A stretch of 64,000 nt of DNA from Microbispora amethystogenes (GCF_016863015.1 NZ_BOOB01000017.1:186001-250000), one strand, 5' to 3'; numbered from the stretch's first letter, positions 46,699 through 55,306 are shown. Numbers and translations: made by a program. Notes: a model not told the origin generated them from the letters alone.

Positions 46699-47808
46699 AT
46701 GGAGATCACCGGAATCGAGCTGCGCCGGATCGCGATGCCGCTCGTCGCGCCGTTCCGCACGTCGTTCGGCACCGAGACCACCCGCGACGTCCTGCTGGTG
46801 CGGGTCGTGACCCCGGAGGCCGAGGGCTGGGGCGAGTGCGTGGCGATGTCCGAGCCGCTGTACTCCTCCGAGTACGCGGACGGCGCGGCCGACGTGATGC
46901 GGCGCTTCCTGATCCCGGCGCTGCCCCGCACGGCGGACCCGCAGGCCGTCGGCCCGGCCCTCGCGCCGATCCGGGGGCACCGCATGGCCAAGGCGGCGCT
47001 GGAGGCGGCCGTGCTCGACGCCTCGCTGCGCGTCACCGGCGAGTCCTTCGGCCGTTTCCTCGGCGCCACCCGCGACCGGGTCCCGTGTGGAGTCTCGGTC
47101 GGGATCACCGGGTCGGTGGCCGAACTGCTCGACACCGTCGAGGGGTACGTCGAGGAGGGGTACGTACGGGTCAAGCTGAAGATCGGGCCGGGCTGGGACG
47201 TCGCACCGGTCCGCGCGGTCAGGGAGCGTTTCGGGGAGGACCTGCTGCTCCAGGTCGACGCCAACGCGGCCTACACACTGGCCGACGCCCGTCACCTCGC
47301 CCGGCTGGACGCCTTCGACCTGCTGCTGATCGAGCAGCCGCTCGCCGACGACGACCTCGTGCAGCACGCCCGGCTCGCCCGCACGCTCCGTACGCCGATC
47401 TGCCTGGACGAGTCCATCGAGTCGGCGGCCCACGCGGCGGCGGCGATCACCCTCGGCGCCTGCTCGGTGGTCAACATCAAGCCGGGCCGGGTGGGCGGCT
47501 ACCTGGAGGCGCGGCGCATCCACGACCTGTGCCGCGCCCACGGCGTCGCGGTCTGGTGCGGGGGGATGCTGGAGACCGGGATCGGCCGGGCGGCCAACGT
47601 GGCGCTGGCGGCGCTGCCGGGGTTCACCCTGCCCGGGGACACCTCCGCGTCCCGCCGCTACTTCGGCACCGACGTCACCCCGCCGTTCGAACTGAGCGGC
47701 GGGCACCTCGACGTGCCGGCCGGCCCGGGCCTCGGCGTGGAGCCCATCCCGGACGTCCTCAACGAGGTCACCACCGCGACCGAGTGGATTCCGCTGCCGA
47801 ACAGCTGA
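46699..47808 (+). CDS. menC: o-succinylbenzoate synthase / N-acylamino acid racemase (enolase superfamily)
   Basis: 369 aa. Enolase-superfamily catalytic residues: K-L-K-I-G (Lys pair), Q-V-D-A-N (metal Asp), L-I-E-Q-P-L (metal Glu), C-L-D-E-S-I (metal Asp) and N-I-K-P-G-R-V-G-G (second-side Lys). This subgroup includes MenC, which makes o-succinylbenzoate for menaquinone, and promiscuous NSAR racemases; with no other men gene in the window the choice is open. ATG 46699 with GGAG upstream is chosen over GTG 46657. It converges on the next gene with only 2 bp between stops. Confidence 0.88.
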   Translation: MEITGIELRRIAMPLVAPFRTSFGTETTRDVLLVRVVTPEAEGWGECVAMSEPLYSSEYADGAADVMRRFLIPALPRTADPQAVGPALAPIRGHRMAKAALEAAVLDASLRVTGESFGRFLGATRDRVPCGVSVGITGSVAELLDTVEGYVEEGYVRVKLKIGPGWDVAPVRAVRERFGEDLLLQVDANAAYTLADARHLARLDAFDLLLIEQPLADDDLVQHARLARTLRTPICLDESIESAAHAAAAITLGACSVVNIKPGRVGGYLEARRIHDLCRAHGVAVWCGGMLETGIGRAANVALAALPGFTLPGDTSASRRYFGTDVTPPFELSGGHLDVPAGPGLGVEPIPDVLNEVTTATEWIPLPNS

Positions 47809-47810
47809 TC

Positions 47811-48107
47811 TCAGGCGTCGCCCAGGGCCGGGTGCGGCCTCGGCTCGCCGGTGGTGAACACCTTCACGATGCGGTCGGCCGCGAGGGCGGGCTCCTCCGC
47901 GCTCTCCACCACGTCGCCCCACGACCAGCGGTAGAACCAGCCGTCCGGCATCGCGACGCAGTCCACGGTCTCGGAGAACAACGCCGCGTCCGGGTCCCGG
48001 ACCTTCAACGACGGCGGATCGGGGCGCAGGGACGCCTCCAGCCCGCGCAGCTCCAGCTCCCTGGCCAGCTTGCCGAGGAAGTACGTGCGGGTGTGCTCAC
48101 GAGGCAT
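47811..48107 (-). CDS. small conserved hypothetical protein
   Basis: 98 aa, soluble, with no known domain that I recognise. It starts M-P-R-E-H-T-R-T-Y-F-L-G-K-L-A-R-E-L and has a Trp-rich middle (D-G-W-F-Y-R-W-S-W-G-D). GGAG lies 10 nt before the ATG and codon use matches the neighbours. It is convergent with menC (2-bp gap) and read toward it. A helper or regulatory role cannot be assigned. Confidence 0.7.
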   Translation of the reverse strand: MPREHTRTYFLGKLARELELRGLEASLRPDPPSLKVRDPDAALFSETVDCVAMPDGWFYRWSWGDVVESAEEPALAADRIVKVFTTGEPRPHPALGDA

Positions 48108-48167
48108 GGCGACCGGGCTCCAATGGAATAGGCGTTGTATCCACGTGATTGGCCGGACCCGGATGAA

Positions 48168-48189
48168 GGGCCCCAGCCGACCGGGGCCC
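48168..48189 (-). terminator. terminator of psd-pssA
   Basis: GGGCCCC (48168-48174) pairs with GGGGCCC (48183-48189), 8-nt loop, 18 nt past the pssA stop on the minus strand, followed by TTCAT. Confidence 0.6.
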
Positions 48190-48206
48190 CTGTTCGTGCG
48201 ACGACG

Positions 48207-49058
48207 TCAGCCCGCGTTCTCCGAGCGTCGTTCCCTGCGCCGCTGCTGTTTGAACATGAGGACGCGCAGCGGGATGGCGGACACGATCGCGATCTGCATG
48301 GTCGCGCCGACCCTGATGAGCTGGTCGCCCCCGGCGATCTGGGCGGCCCAGATCGTCAGGCAGGCCACGTTGATCAGCATCCAGGCCAGCACGACGGCGG
48401 CCAGGTTGCCCTTCGGCTTGGGATACTCGATGCGGCTGACCATGAGCCAGGCCACCGCCATGATGCCCGCGATCGTGAGGTAGTTGGGCTGGAAGAGCAG
48501 CACGATCGACACCACGGTCATGGCGCCCATGGGGATGGGCAGGCCCATGAAGTCGCCGCTCTTGGTCTTCACGCAGGCGAAGCGGGCCAGCCGTACGACG
48601 CCGGCGAGCAGGACCGACCCGGCCGCGACCAGCACCAGCCACAGCGGGAGCTTCCCGGAGAAACCGGCCCAGATCATCACCATGAAGGCGGGTGCGAAGC
48701 CGAAGCTGATCACGTCGGCGAGGTTGTCCAGCTCGGCGCCCATCGCGGACGCGCGGAACTTCCTGGCCACCAGGCCGTCGAACAGGTCGCAGGTCGCGCC
48801 GACGAGCAGCAGTACGACGGCGGTGCCGAAGAAGCGGGGGTCGGGGGCGAACTTCACGTTGGCCTGGAGGCTGCTGATCGCCGACCAGGCGAGCACGCAG
48901 ACGGCCAGGAAGCCGCTGAGCGCGTTGCCCAGCGACAGGGAGTCGGCGGCGGACAGGCGGAAGGCCTTGCCGACGGGCCCGCGTGGCTCGTCGTCCTCCT
49001 CCTCCACCTGCCAGGTGGCTCCGGCGCCGAATCCGGAGCCGAGATCAGACGTGGTCAA
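48207..49058 (-). CDS. pssA: CDP-diacylglycerol--serine O-phosphatidyltransferase
   Basis: Condenses CDP-diacylglycerol and serine to phosphatidylserine in the membrane. 283 aa with about seven helices; the CDP-alcohol phosphotransferase motif D-G-x2-A-R-x8-G-x3-D-x3-D is complete (D-G-L-V-A-R...G-A-E-L-D-N-L-A-D, about residues 93-115). The acidic N-terminal 30 residues precede the first helix. It overlaps psd by 14 bp and is translated after it, giving a two-gene phosphatidylethanolamine unit. Confidence 0.94.
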   Translation of the reverse strand: MTTSDLGSGFGAGATWQVEEEDDEPRGPVGKAFRLSAADSLSLGNALSGFLAVCVLAWSAISSLQANVKFAPDPRFFGTAVVLLLVGATCDLFDGLVARKFRASAMGAELDNLADVISFGFAPAFMVMIWAGFSGKLPLWLVLVAAGSVLLAGVVRLARFACVKTKSGDFMGLPIPMGAMTVVSIVLLFQPNYLTIAGIMAVAWLMVSRIEYPKPKGNLAAVVLAWMLINVACLTIWAAQIAGGDQLIRVGATMQIAIVSAIPLRVLMFKQQRRRERRSENAG

Positions 49059-49719
49059 GGCGAGTCACCCCCGCGATGGTCCTGGTGCCGACGGTGACCG
49101 CCGGCGCGATGCCCTCGGGCAGGTAGAGGTCCACCCGGGAGCCGAAACGGATCAGCCCCACCCGCTCGCCCTGGACGACCTTCGCGCCCGCGAACAGGTA
49201 CGGCACGATGCGGCGGGCGACGGCGCCGGCGATCTGCACCATCTCGATGTCGCCCAGAGCGGTCTCGAAGTGCCAGACGACGCGCTCGTTCTTGTCGCTG
49301 TCCTTGTTGAAGGCGGGCACGAACCCGCCGGGCACGTGCTCGACCGAGGTGATGGTGCCGTCCGCGGGAGCCCGGTTCACGTGGACGTTCAGCGGGCTCA
49401 TGAAGATCGCGACCCGGGTGCGGCCGTCCGGCCAGGGATCGATGCTCTGCACGACGCCGTCGGCGGGCGAGATGAGCCGGCCCTCGCCGGGCGCGCGCTC
49501 GGGGTCGCGGAAGAACCACAGCATTCCGCCGGTGAGCGCGGCCAGCGGCGCCGCCGCCAGCGCCCAGCGGGGCGACCTGCGGGTGAGAACGGCGGTGACG
49601 GCCGCCGCCGCGGCGGTCGGAGCCAGCCACGGGGACACCCCGCGGGCGAGCCGGACCCGGCCGCGGGGACTGTCCGCGGGCCCGGATTCAGGGCCGCGGG
49701 GCAACGATTCGTTGGACAC
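49045..49719 (-). CDS. psd: phosphatidylserine decarboxylase proenzyme (short, PSD-A type)
   Basis: Converts phosphatidylserine to phosphatidylethanolamine. 224 aa, the short form: N-terminal hydrophobic segment, W-F-F-R-D-P-E-R, S-P-A-D-G-V-V, M-S-P-L-N-V-H-V-N-R, and the self-cleavage site R-F-G-S-R-V-D, where the Gly-Ser bond is cut to give the pyruvoyl group (L-G-S-T in other classes). GTG 49719 is preceded by AAAGG. It overlaps pssA. Confidence 0.93.
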   Translation of the reverse strand: MSNESLPRGPESGPADSPRGRVRLARGVSPWLAPTAAAAAVTAVLTRRSPRWALAAAPLAALTGGMLWFFRDPERAPGEGRLISPADGVVQSIDPWPDGRTRVAIFMSPLNVHVNRAPADGTITSVEHVPGGFVPAFNKDSDKNERVVWHFETALGDIEMVQIAGAVARRIVPYLFAGAKVVQGERVGLIRFGSRVDLYLPEGIAPAVTVGTRTIAGVTRLDHV

Positions 49720-49844
49720 AGGTGACCTTTGTACTCTTCCAGGCGACTATGAACCGGCGTGCGAGCTAACGATCGATATTACCGATCCGGCCGTGAATAT
49801 GCGGCACAACGAGAACAAGCAAACAGGGTTATGTACCCGTTTCG

Positions 49845-50858
49845 CTAGCCCTGGGGGGCCTCCGCCTGGGAGGCCTCCGCCGGGGAGCCGGTCGCCGGAG
49901 TAACCGCTTTCTCATCCCGACGGGCCTTGACCAGACTGGCCAGAGTGGTCACGGCCATCGTCACGACGATGACCGCCAGAGACACCCAGATGGGGATCTG
50001 CGGAGCCCAGGAGACCTCGTTCTCATGGAGCGCTTCAAGAATCAGCTTAACCCCGATGAAACCGAGGATGAACGCCAAACCATAGCTGATGTAGACCAGC
50101 CGCCGGAGCAGCCCGCCGAGCAGGAAGTAGAGCTGACGCAGTCCCATCAGGGCGAACGCGTTCGCGGAGAAGACGATGAAGGCCGCCTTCGTCAGACCGA
50201 AGATCGCCGGAATTGAGTCGAGAGCGAACAACAGGTCCGTGGTGCCGATGGCGATCATCACGATCAGCATGGGCGTCACCATGCGCCTGCCGTCCACCCG
50301 CACGGTCACCCGGGAGCCGACGTAGTCGGAGGTCGTGGGGAACACCCGGCGCGCCCAGCGCAGGAGGATGTTCTCGTTGAACTCGTCGTCGTCCTTGTTG
50401 TGATCCCTGAGCAGCGTGTACGCGGTGTAGAGGAGGAAGGCCCCGAACGCGTAGAGCAGCCAGCCGAACCGGAGCAGGGCGGCGGAGCCGACGGCGATGA
50501 AGATCCCGCGCATCACGAGCGCGAGGACGATGCCGACCAGCAGCACCTTGTGCTGGTAGATGCGGGGCACCCCGAACCGGGTCATGATGACGTAGAAGAT
50601 GAACAGGTTGTCCACGCTGAGGCTGTATTCCGTCAGGTAGCCCGCGAAGAACTCACCTCCGGTGCCGGCACCGGCCCACACCGTCAGCCCGATGCCGAAC
50701 AGCACCGCGAGACACACGTAGAAGCCGACCCAGATGCCGGCCTGGCGCATCGAGAACTCGCGGGGTTCACCACGGTCGACGATCCACAGGTCGACGGCGA
50801 CCACGACGAGCAGACCCACGATGACCAGGGCCCACAACCACCAAGGGGCATGTACCAC
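49845..50858 (-). CDS. TerC/Alx-family integral membrane protein, probable manganese exporter
   Basis: 337 aa, about nine helices. Signatures: S-V-D-N-L-F-I-F-Y-V-I-M (first acidic membrane motif), D-L-L-F-A-L-D-S-I-P-A-I-F-G (second), and F-A-L-M-G-L-R-Q-L-Y-F-L. TerC-family members such as Alx and YceF/YkoY act in Mn2+ efflux or metalation of exported proteins. The start is GTG 50858, 5 nt after CCGGAGG; GTG 50888 would leave that site inside the gene. The long leader holds a yybP-ykoY riboswitch, which supports the manganese role. Confidence 0.93.
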   Translation of the reverse strand: MVHAPWWLWALVIVGLLVVVAVDLWIVDRGEPREFSMRQAGIWVGFYVCLAVLFGIGLTVWAGAGTGGEFFAGYLTEYSLSVDNLFIFYVIMTRFGVPRIYQHKVLLVGIVLALVMRGIFIAVGSAALLRFGWLLYAFGAFLLYTAYTLLRDHNKDDDEFNENILLRWARRVFPTTSDYVGSRVTVRVDGRRMVTPMLIVMIAIGTTDLLFALDSIPAIFGLTKAAFIVFSANAFALMGLRQLYFLLGGLLRRLVYISYGLAFILGFIGVKLILEALHENEVSWAPQIPIWVSLAVIVVTMAVTTLASLVKARRDEKAVTPATGSPAEASQAEAPQG

Positions 50859-50888
50859 ATCAACCTCCGGCACGCGCGCTGAACACAC

Positions 50889-50990
50889 TGCCGGAGGTCT
50901 CTCCCGCCCGCACGCGCTCAGCGGACCGACGGCCCCGGGTGCTTACACCGTGATGACGGAACCGCCGCGAAGGGATACTCCCCCCCAACC
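50889..50990 (-). ncRNA. yybP-ykoY manganese riboswitch
   Basis: On the minus strand the leader shows the conserved blocks of this class in order: GGGGAGTA (about 50983-50976), GTCATCACGG (about 50957-50948) and GGGAGAGACCTCC (about 50905-50893). The P1 helix can form from the G-run before GAGTA and the CCTCC after GAGA. The 3' strand CCTCCGGCA (50897-50889) is perfectly complementary to the Shine-Dalgarno region TGCCGGAGG (50872-50864), so P1 and an SD-sequestering stem are mutually exclusive. This predicts a translational ON switch: Mn2+ stabilises P1 and frees the site. Confidence 0.9.
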
Positions 50991-50995
50991 GGTCC

Positions 50996-51025
50996 AGTAT
51001 ATGAATCAGGCTTGGCCTCGCCTAA
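50996..51025 (-). promoter_or_regulatory. promoter of the riboswitch-TerC transcript, with a DtxR-like box overlapping -35
   Basis: On the minus strand TTAGGC (51025-51020), an 18-bp spacer and TATACT (51001-50996) form a good promoter, starting near 50989, at the 5' edge of the riboswitch. The sequence TTAGGCGAGGCCAAGCCTGA across -35 and spacer resembles a DtxR/IdeR iron box (TTAGGTTAGGCTAACCTAA) with one inserted base and a few substitutions. Confidence 0.65.
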
Positions 51026-51168
51026 TCCTCGCCCCCCTCACCGTGATCGCCCGGGAGACTCCGTCCTCACGTTCGCGCCAGTCTCCCCTGGCCCGCGGGT
51101 GGGGCAGGTCTCACCCTGGCGCCACCCTGGAAAGGCCGCCGGCAGCGTGCCGACATGACAGAGTGCCG

Positions 51169-52317
51169 CTACTCCGACGGCGGCAGCCCGTAGGCGGTGA
51201 GGACCGACCGGAGCGCCGCGTCCTCGTCGGGCAGTTCCCGTCCCCGCCGTACGGCGGCCTCCGCGAGGCGGGCGGCCAGCGCCGGATCGCCGAGCAGGCG
51301 GCCGATCTCCCGGCTCAGCGCGCCCGCGTCCTGCGGGGGCACCAGGAGAGCGGCGTCGCCCACCATCGCCGGCACCCCGCCCACACTCGTGGCGATGACG
51401 GGCCGTCCCGCCCGCAGCGCCTCCTGCACACTGAGCGGCTGCCCCTCCCACCTGCTGGGCACGATCACCGCCGTGGCGACCTGGAGCAGGTCGGCCGTCT
51501 CGGCCCAGCCGTACAGGACGACGGGCAGTTCCTCGGCGTCCACCCGGGCCTGGAGTTCCTCGCGCAGCGGCCCGTCGCCCGCGATGACGAAGACCGGGTC
51601 GCCCTTGTACGGCCCGGCCGCCGCGTCGAGCAGTGTCTCCAGGCCCTTCTGCTGGGCGAGCCGGGCGACGGTGAGCAGGATCGGCCGCAGCGCCACATCA
51701 GCCGGATCGGCCCGGTCGGGAAGGCCGGCCGGGCCGGGCCCGGCGGTGGCCCGCAGGCGGGCGGCGATCTCGGCCCGCACCTCCCCCGGAGTCCGGCCGG
51801 GCTCGGCGAGCGGCGGCGCGGGCACCACCGCCGGGTCCACCCGCCCCGCTCCCCCGGCCCGCATGCGCTCACCGATGTCGGGTGACACCACCAGCACGCG
51901 GTGGGCCCGGCGGGCGACGATCCGTTCGAGGGCCCGGTAGACCCCTCCGACCGCGCCACCCGCCGTGACGGCGTTGTGCAGGGTGACCACCAGCCGGGGC
52001 CATCCCCGCGAGCCGGTCAGGGCGAGCGCGGCCAGCGCGCCGGCTCGCAGGCCGTGGGCGTGCACGACGTCCGCGCCGCGCGTCAGCGCCCGCAGGCGGA
52101 CGACGGTCCGCAGGTCACGGGCGGGGTGCGGCCGGTCGGAGATCCGGACCTCGGCGAAGTCGGCCCCGGTCCCGGTGAAGCCGAACGCCTTCTCGGTGCC
52201 GAGCGGCCCCGCCACCAGCACCCGGTGGCCCCGGACGACGAGGCCCCCGGCGAGCATCCGCACGTGCCGGGCCACACCACCGGCGCTCGATCCCAGCACG
52301 AGAACGATGCGGCTCAC
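51169..52317 (-). CDS. glycosyltransferase family 4 (GT-B)
   Basis: 382 aa, two Rossmann halves. N-terminal S-S-A-G-G-V-A-R-H-V and H-A-H-G-L-R-A-G; C-terminal nucleotide-sugar site L-T-V-A-R-L-A-Q-Q-K-G, P-S-R-W-E-G-Q-P-L-S-V-Q-E-A-L, with the E-x7-E-like pattern of retaining GT4 enzymes. The acceptor and sugar are unknown. GTG 52317 follows GGGAGGAG and overlaps the murJ stop (GTGA), so it is translated together with the flippase. A role in building or decorating a lipid-linked glycan is inferred. Confidence 0.9.
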   Translation of the reverse strand: MSRIVLVLGSSAGGVARHVRMLAGGLVVRGHRVLVAGPLGTEKAFGFTGTGADFAEVRISDRPHPARDLRTVVRLRALTRGADVVHAHGLRAGALAALALTGSRGWPRLVVTLHNAVTAGGAVGGVYRALERIVARRAHRVLVVSPDIGERMRAGGAGRVDPAVVPAPPLAEPGRTPGEVRAEIAARLRATAGPGPAGLPDRADPADVALRPILLTVARLAQQKGLETLLDAAAGPYKGDPVFVIAGDGPLREELQARVDAEELPVVLYGWAETADLLQVATAVIVPSRWEGQPLSVQEALRAGRPVIATSVGGVPAMVGDAALLVPPQDAGALSREIGRLLGDPALAARLAEAAVRRGRELPDEDAALRSVLTAYGLPPSE

Positions 52318-54119
52318 GTCGTCTCCTCCCGCTGATGCGCGTCCGGGTGAGTGTCCGGACGAAGACCCGGGTGAGTGTCCGGGCCGGGTTCCGCCCCGCG
52401 CCGGCGCACCGCCGACAGGGCGGCGGTCACGTCGGCGCGGTCCACGAGCGCGGCGACGGCGACCCCCGCGGCCACGGCCGCGAGGCCCGCCGGGACGGCC
52501 GTCAGCAGGCCGCCCCACGGCCCGCCGTCGCCCAGGGGGAGCCGGGCGGCCGCCGCTCCGGCGAGGAAGCCCGTGCCCCCGCCCAACAGGGCGGCGAGCC
52601 CGGCACGGGCGACGCCGCGTACGGCCTCCGGCCCGCGTGCCCGCACGACCGAGACGAGCAGCAGCGCGGCGCCCACCGTGATGCCCGCCGCCTGGCCGAG
52701 CGCCAGCGCGCCCAGGCCCCAGCCGCGTGGGAGCACGAAGACCAGCGCCACCTGGGCCACGGCCACGAGCAGCCATCCGGCGACCGTCCCCCGGGCGGCC
52801 GCCCTGCCCTGCCCGGTGGCGTACAGGACCCTGCTGAGATGGGCTGTCAGCCCGTATCCGATCAGGCCGGGCGCGAACAGCGCGATGCTCCGGGCGAACT
52901 CCGCCGCGCCGACGGCGGCGCCGGCCCGGGCGAGGAACACGTGCGCGACCGGCTCGGCGACCGCGGCGAGCGCGCCCGCCGCCAGTCCGCAGACCAGCAC
53001 GACCGCCCGGGTCGTACGCGCGGACAGCGCCGCGAAGCCCGCCCGATCGCCCGCGGCCTCGCCGCCGCCGTGGGCCCGGGCGGCGAGCACGGGGAACGCA
53101 CTGGTCGCGATGGGCACCGCGAGCACGGCGTACGGCACCTGGTAGACGGCCCACGCGTAGTTGTAGGCGGGCAGGGCGCCCCCGCCGATCCGGTTGGCCA
53201 GCGGGATCACGACCAGCGCGGCGACCTGCTGGGCGACCAGCGCGCTCAGCCCGGCGAGGGCCAGCCGCCGCACCTGCGCGGCGACGCCCTCCGGGAAGCG
53301 GAGGGTGGGCCGCCACCGCAGGCCGAGCCTCCAGACCGGCCACACCACGGTGACGACGAGGGCGAGCACGCCGAGCGTCGTGCCCGCCGACAGCGCGATC
53401 TCGGCCGGGCGGGGCACGGTGGCGGGCTCCCGGTGGCCGCCGCTGAGCGGACCGAAGGCCAGGTAGGCGATGACGACCACCACGCTCGACACCAGAGGCG
53501 CGAGCGCCGGGCCCGAGAAACGGCGATGCGCCTGCAACACGCCGTACAGGACGACGGCCATACCGTAAAGCGGGATCTGCGGGGCGAAGACGACGAGCAT
53601 GCGCGCGGCGACGGCGGCGACCTGGCCGGTGTCGCACCCGTCGACCTGGGCGAGCAGCCGCGCCACCGGCCCGGCGACCAGCGCCGTCAGCACGCCCAGG
53701 GGCACGAGCAGCACCAGCACCCAGGACATCAGCGCCGAGGCGATCCGCCCGGCCTCGTCCCGGGCCCGGTCCTCGGCCGTTCCGATCGCCGTCACGTTCG
53801 CCGTGACAGTCGCCCTGCCGCTCCCCCTGCCGGTCACTGTGGCGCCTGCCGGGCTGCCCGCGGGGCCGTCGCCGGCGGCGCGGGCCGCCGCTCCGGCGAG
53901 CACGGGCACCACCATGCCCGCGAGCGCGCCGCCCACGACGACCTCGAAAATGATGTTGGGCACGTTGTTGGCCGTGTAGTACGCACTGGCCAGGCAGTTC
54001 GTGCCGACCGTGCGCGCGAAGGCCAGTTGCTTGGCGAACCCCGTCACCCGCGCCAGGACCGTGATGGCCCCGATGAGGACCGCGGCCCCCGCGATCCCCG
54101 CTCCGAGCCGTCTGCTCAC
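52314..54119 (-). CDS. murJ: MurJ-family lipid II flippase-like protein
   Basis: 601 aa, MATE/MOP-fold membrane protein with about 14 helices; start A-A-V-L-I-G-A-I-T-V-L-A-R-V-T-G-F, then N-V-P-N-I-I-F-E-V-V-V-G-G-A and later I-P-L-Y-G-M-A-V-V-L. MurJ flips lipid II across the membrane. An Ala/Gly/Thr-rich loop of about 45 residues (T-V-T-G-R-G-S-G-R) separates helices in the first third. GTG 54119 puts the first helix at the N-terminus; the preceding 33 codons are open but unlike the family and overlap the neighbour. The context with a PNPT-like and a GT4 gene may mean a dedicated glycan flippase rather than the housekeeping MurJ. Confidence 0.85.
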   Translation of the reverse strand: MSRRLGAGIAGAAVLIGAITVLARVTGFAKQLAFARTVGTNCLASAYYTANNVPNIIFEVVVGGALAGMVVPVLAGAAARAAGDGPAGSPAGATVTGRGSGRATVTANVTAIGTAEDRARDEAGRIASALMSWVLVLLVPLGVLTALVAGPVARLLAQVDGCDTGQVAAVAARMLVVFAPQIPLYGMAVVLYGVLQAHRRFSGPALAPLVSSVVVVIAYLAFGPLSGGHREPATVPRPAEIALSAGTTLGVLALVVTVVWPVWRLGLRWRPTLRFPEGVAAQVRRLALAGLSALVAQQVAALVVIPLANRIGGGALPAYNYAWAVYQVPYAVLAVPIATSAFPVLAARAHGGGEAAGDRAGFAALSARTTRAVVLVCGLAAGALAAVAEPVAHVFLARAGAAVGAAEFARSIALFAPGLIGYGLTAHLSRVLYATGQGRAAARGTVAGWLLVAVAQVALVFVLPRGWGLGALALGQAAGITVGAALLLVSVVRARGPEAVRGVARAGLAALLGGGTGFLAGAAAARLPLGDGGPWGGLLTAVPAGLAAVAAGVAVAALVDRADVTAALSAVRRRGAEPGPDTHPGLRPDTHPDAHQREETT

Positions 54120-54174
54120 GGCCCGGTCGCCGTACGTCGCGCCGGGCGGCCCGGCCGTTGGGTGGCGCTCCAGG

Positions 54175-55161
54175 TCACCCGAGCGGCCTCGGCGTGCCGG
54201 GAGCGGGCCGCGGAGCACGGCGGCCGAGCATGTCCAGGCGGTTGAGCACCGGGTTGCCCGCGATGACCTTGGTGAAGCTGATCTTCTCGGACGCGGCGGT
54301 GAGGCCGGCGACGGCGGCGAGGGCGGCCAGGCGCGCGGGCCGGTTCAGCCGGGCCGTGGCGGCGAGCCCGAGCAGCGCGCCGAGCGCGTTCGCCCCGGCG
54401 TCGCCGAGCATCGCCCGCTCGCCCAGGTCCTCCGGCAGCAGCGCCACCGCCGCGCCGAGCGGCACCGCGGTCAGCGCGGCGGCCTGCCGGGATCGCGGGC
54501 CGTACGGCGCGGCGATCGAGGCGGCCAGCAGCGGGACCCCGGCGAGCAGGCCCACCTTGATGGCGCGGCCGGGCCGCAGGTCGAACAGGTTCGCCAGGTT
54601 GGCGCTGCCCGCGATCAGGGCCCCGTCGACGAGCGTGTCGGCGGACCGGCCCAGCGCTCCCCGCGTGGAGTGTGCCGGACCGGTGGCCCCGCCCGGCCCG
54701 CCCGCGCGGGACGGGGCGAGCGCGGCCGCCGCCAGGCCGGTGACGCCGATCCCGAGGATCTTGACGGCGCCGCTGGTCACCTCGCCCCGCGCGAGAGCGG
54801 TCAGATGACCCTTGAAGCCCTTGGACGAGGTCGCGCCGAACAGGTCGTCGTAGGCGCCGAGCACGCCGCTGCCCGCCCCGGCGACCACCGCCGCCGCGCG
54901 GGCCCGTACGGAGAGGCCGGGGGCGAGAGCCGCCGCGGCGACGGCGCCGGCCGCGAACGCCGGGCCCTCCAGCAGCGTGACCGGCTCGCCGCGGTGGTTG
55001 ACCCGCGTCCAGTACTCGTCGGCGGTCTTCTCGTCGCCGATGGGCGGCCTGCGCCGGAAGGCGGCGAAGGCCGCACGGGCCGCGACGGCGCCGAGCACCG
55101 CACCGACGGCGGCGCCCGCCGCCGCGGCGGCGCGGGTGCCGGCCTGGGGACGTATGGCCAC
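54175..55161 (-). CDS. MraY/WecA-like polyprenyl-phosphate glycosyl-1-phosphate transferase homologue
   Basis: 328 aa, strongly hydrophobic. Catalytic-type segments of the PNPT superfamily are visible: G-A-Y-D-D-L-F-G (Asp pair), S-S-K-G-F-K-G-H-L, N-L-A-N-L-F-D-L-R-P-G-R-A (NxxNxxD), and M-L-G-D-A-G-A-N-A-L-G. The pattern D-L-R-P-G-R-A-x-K resembles poorly studied members rather than MraY itself. It would move a sugar-1-phosphate to a polyprenyl carrier. It lies between steB and murJ on the same strand; ATG 55161 has AAGGGGA upstream. Confidence 0.82.
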   Translation of the reverse strand: MAIRPQAGTRAAAAAGAAVGAVLGAVAARAAFAAFRRRPPIGDEKTADEYWTRVNHRGEPVTLLEGPAFAAGAVAAAALAPGLSVRARAAAVVAGAGSGVLGAYDDLFGATSSKGFKGHLTALARGEVTSGAVKILGIGVTGLAAAALAPSRAGGPGGATGPAHSTRGALGRSADTLVDGALIAGSANLANLFDLRPGRAIKVGLLAGVPLLAASIAAPYGPRSRQAAALTAVPLGAAVALLPEDLGERAMLGDAGANALGALLGLAATARLNRPARLAALAAVAGLTAASEKISFTKVIAGNPVLNRLDMLGRRAPRPAPGTPRPLG

Positions 55162-55306
55162 GGCTGTTCCCCTTCTCTGCGTACTGGCTCTGTGCTGGTC
55201 GTGCTGCTCGTACGTGGGTCGTGCCGGCCGCTCGGGCTTCCGGCACCGGCCTTCCTCGCCCCCGCCCGGCCCCCGCCCGGCGTCCGGACGGTGCGCGGGC
55301 GGCGGC

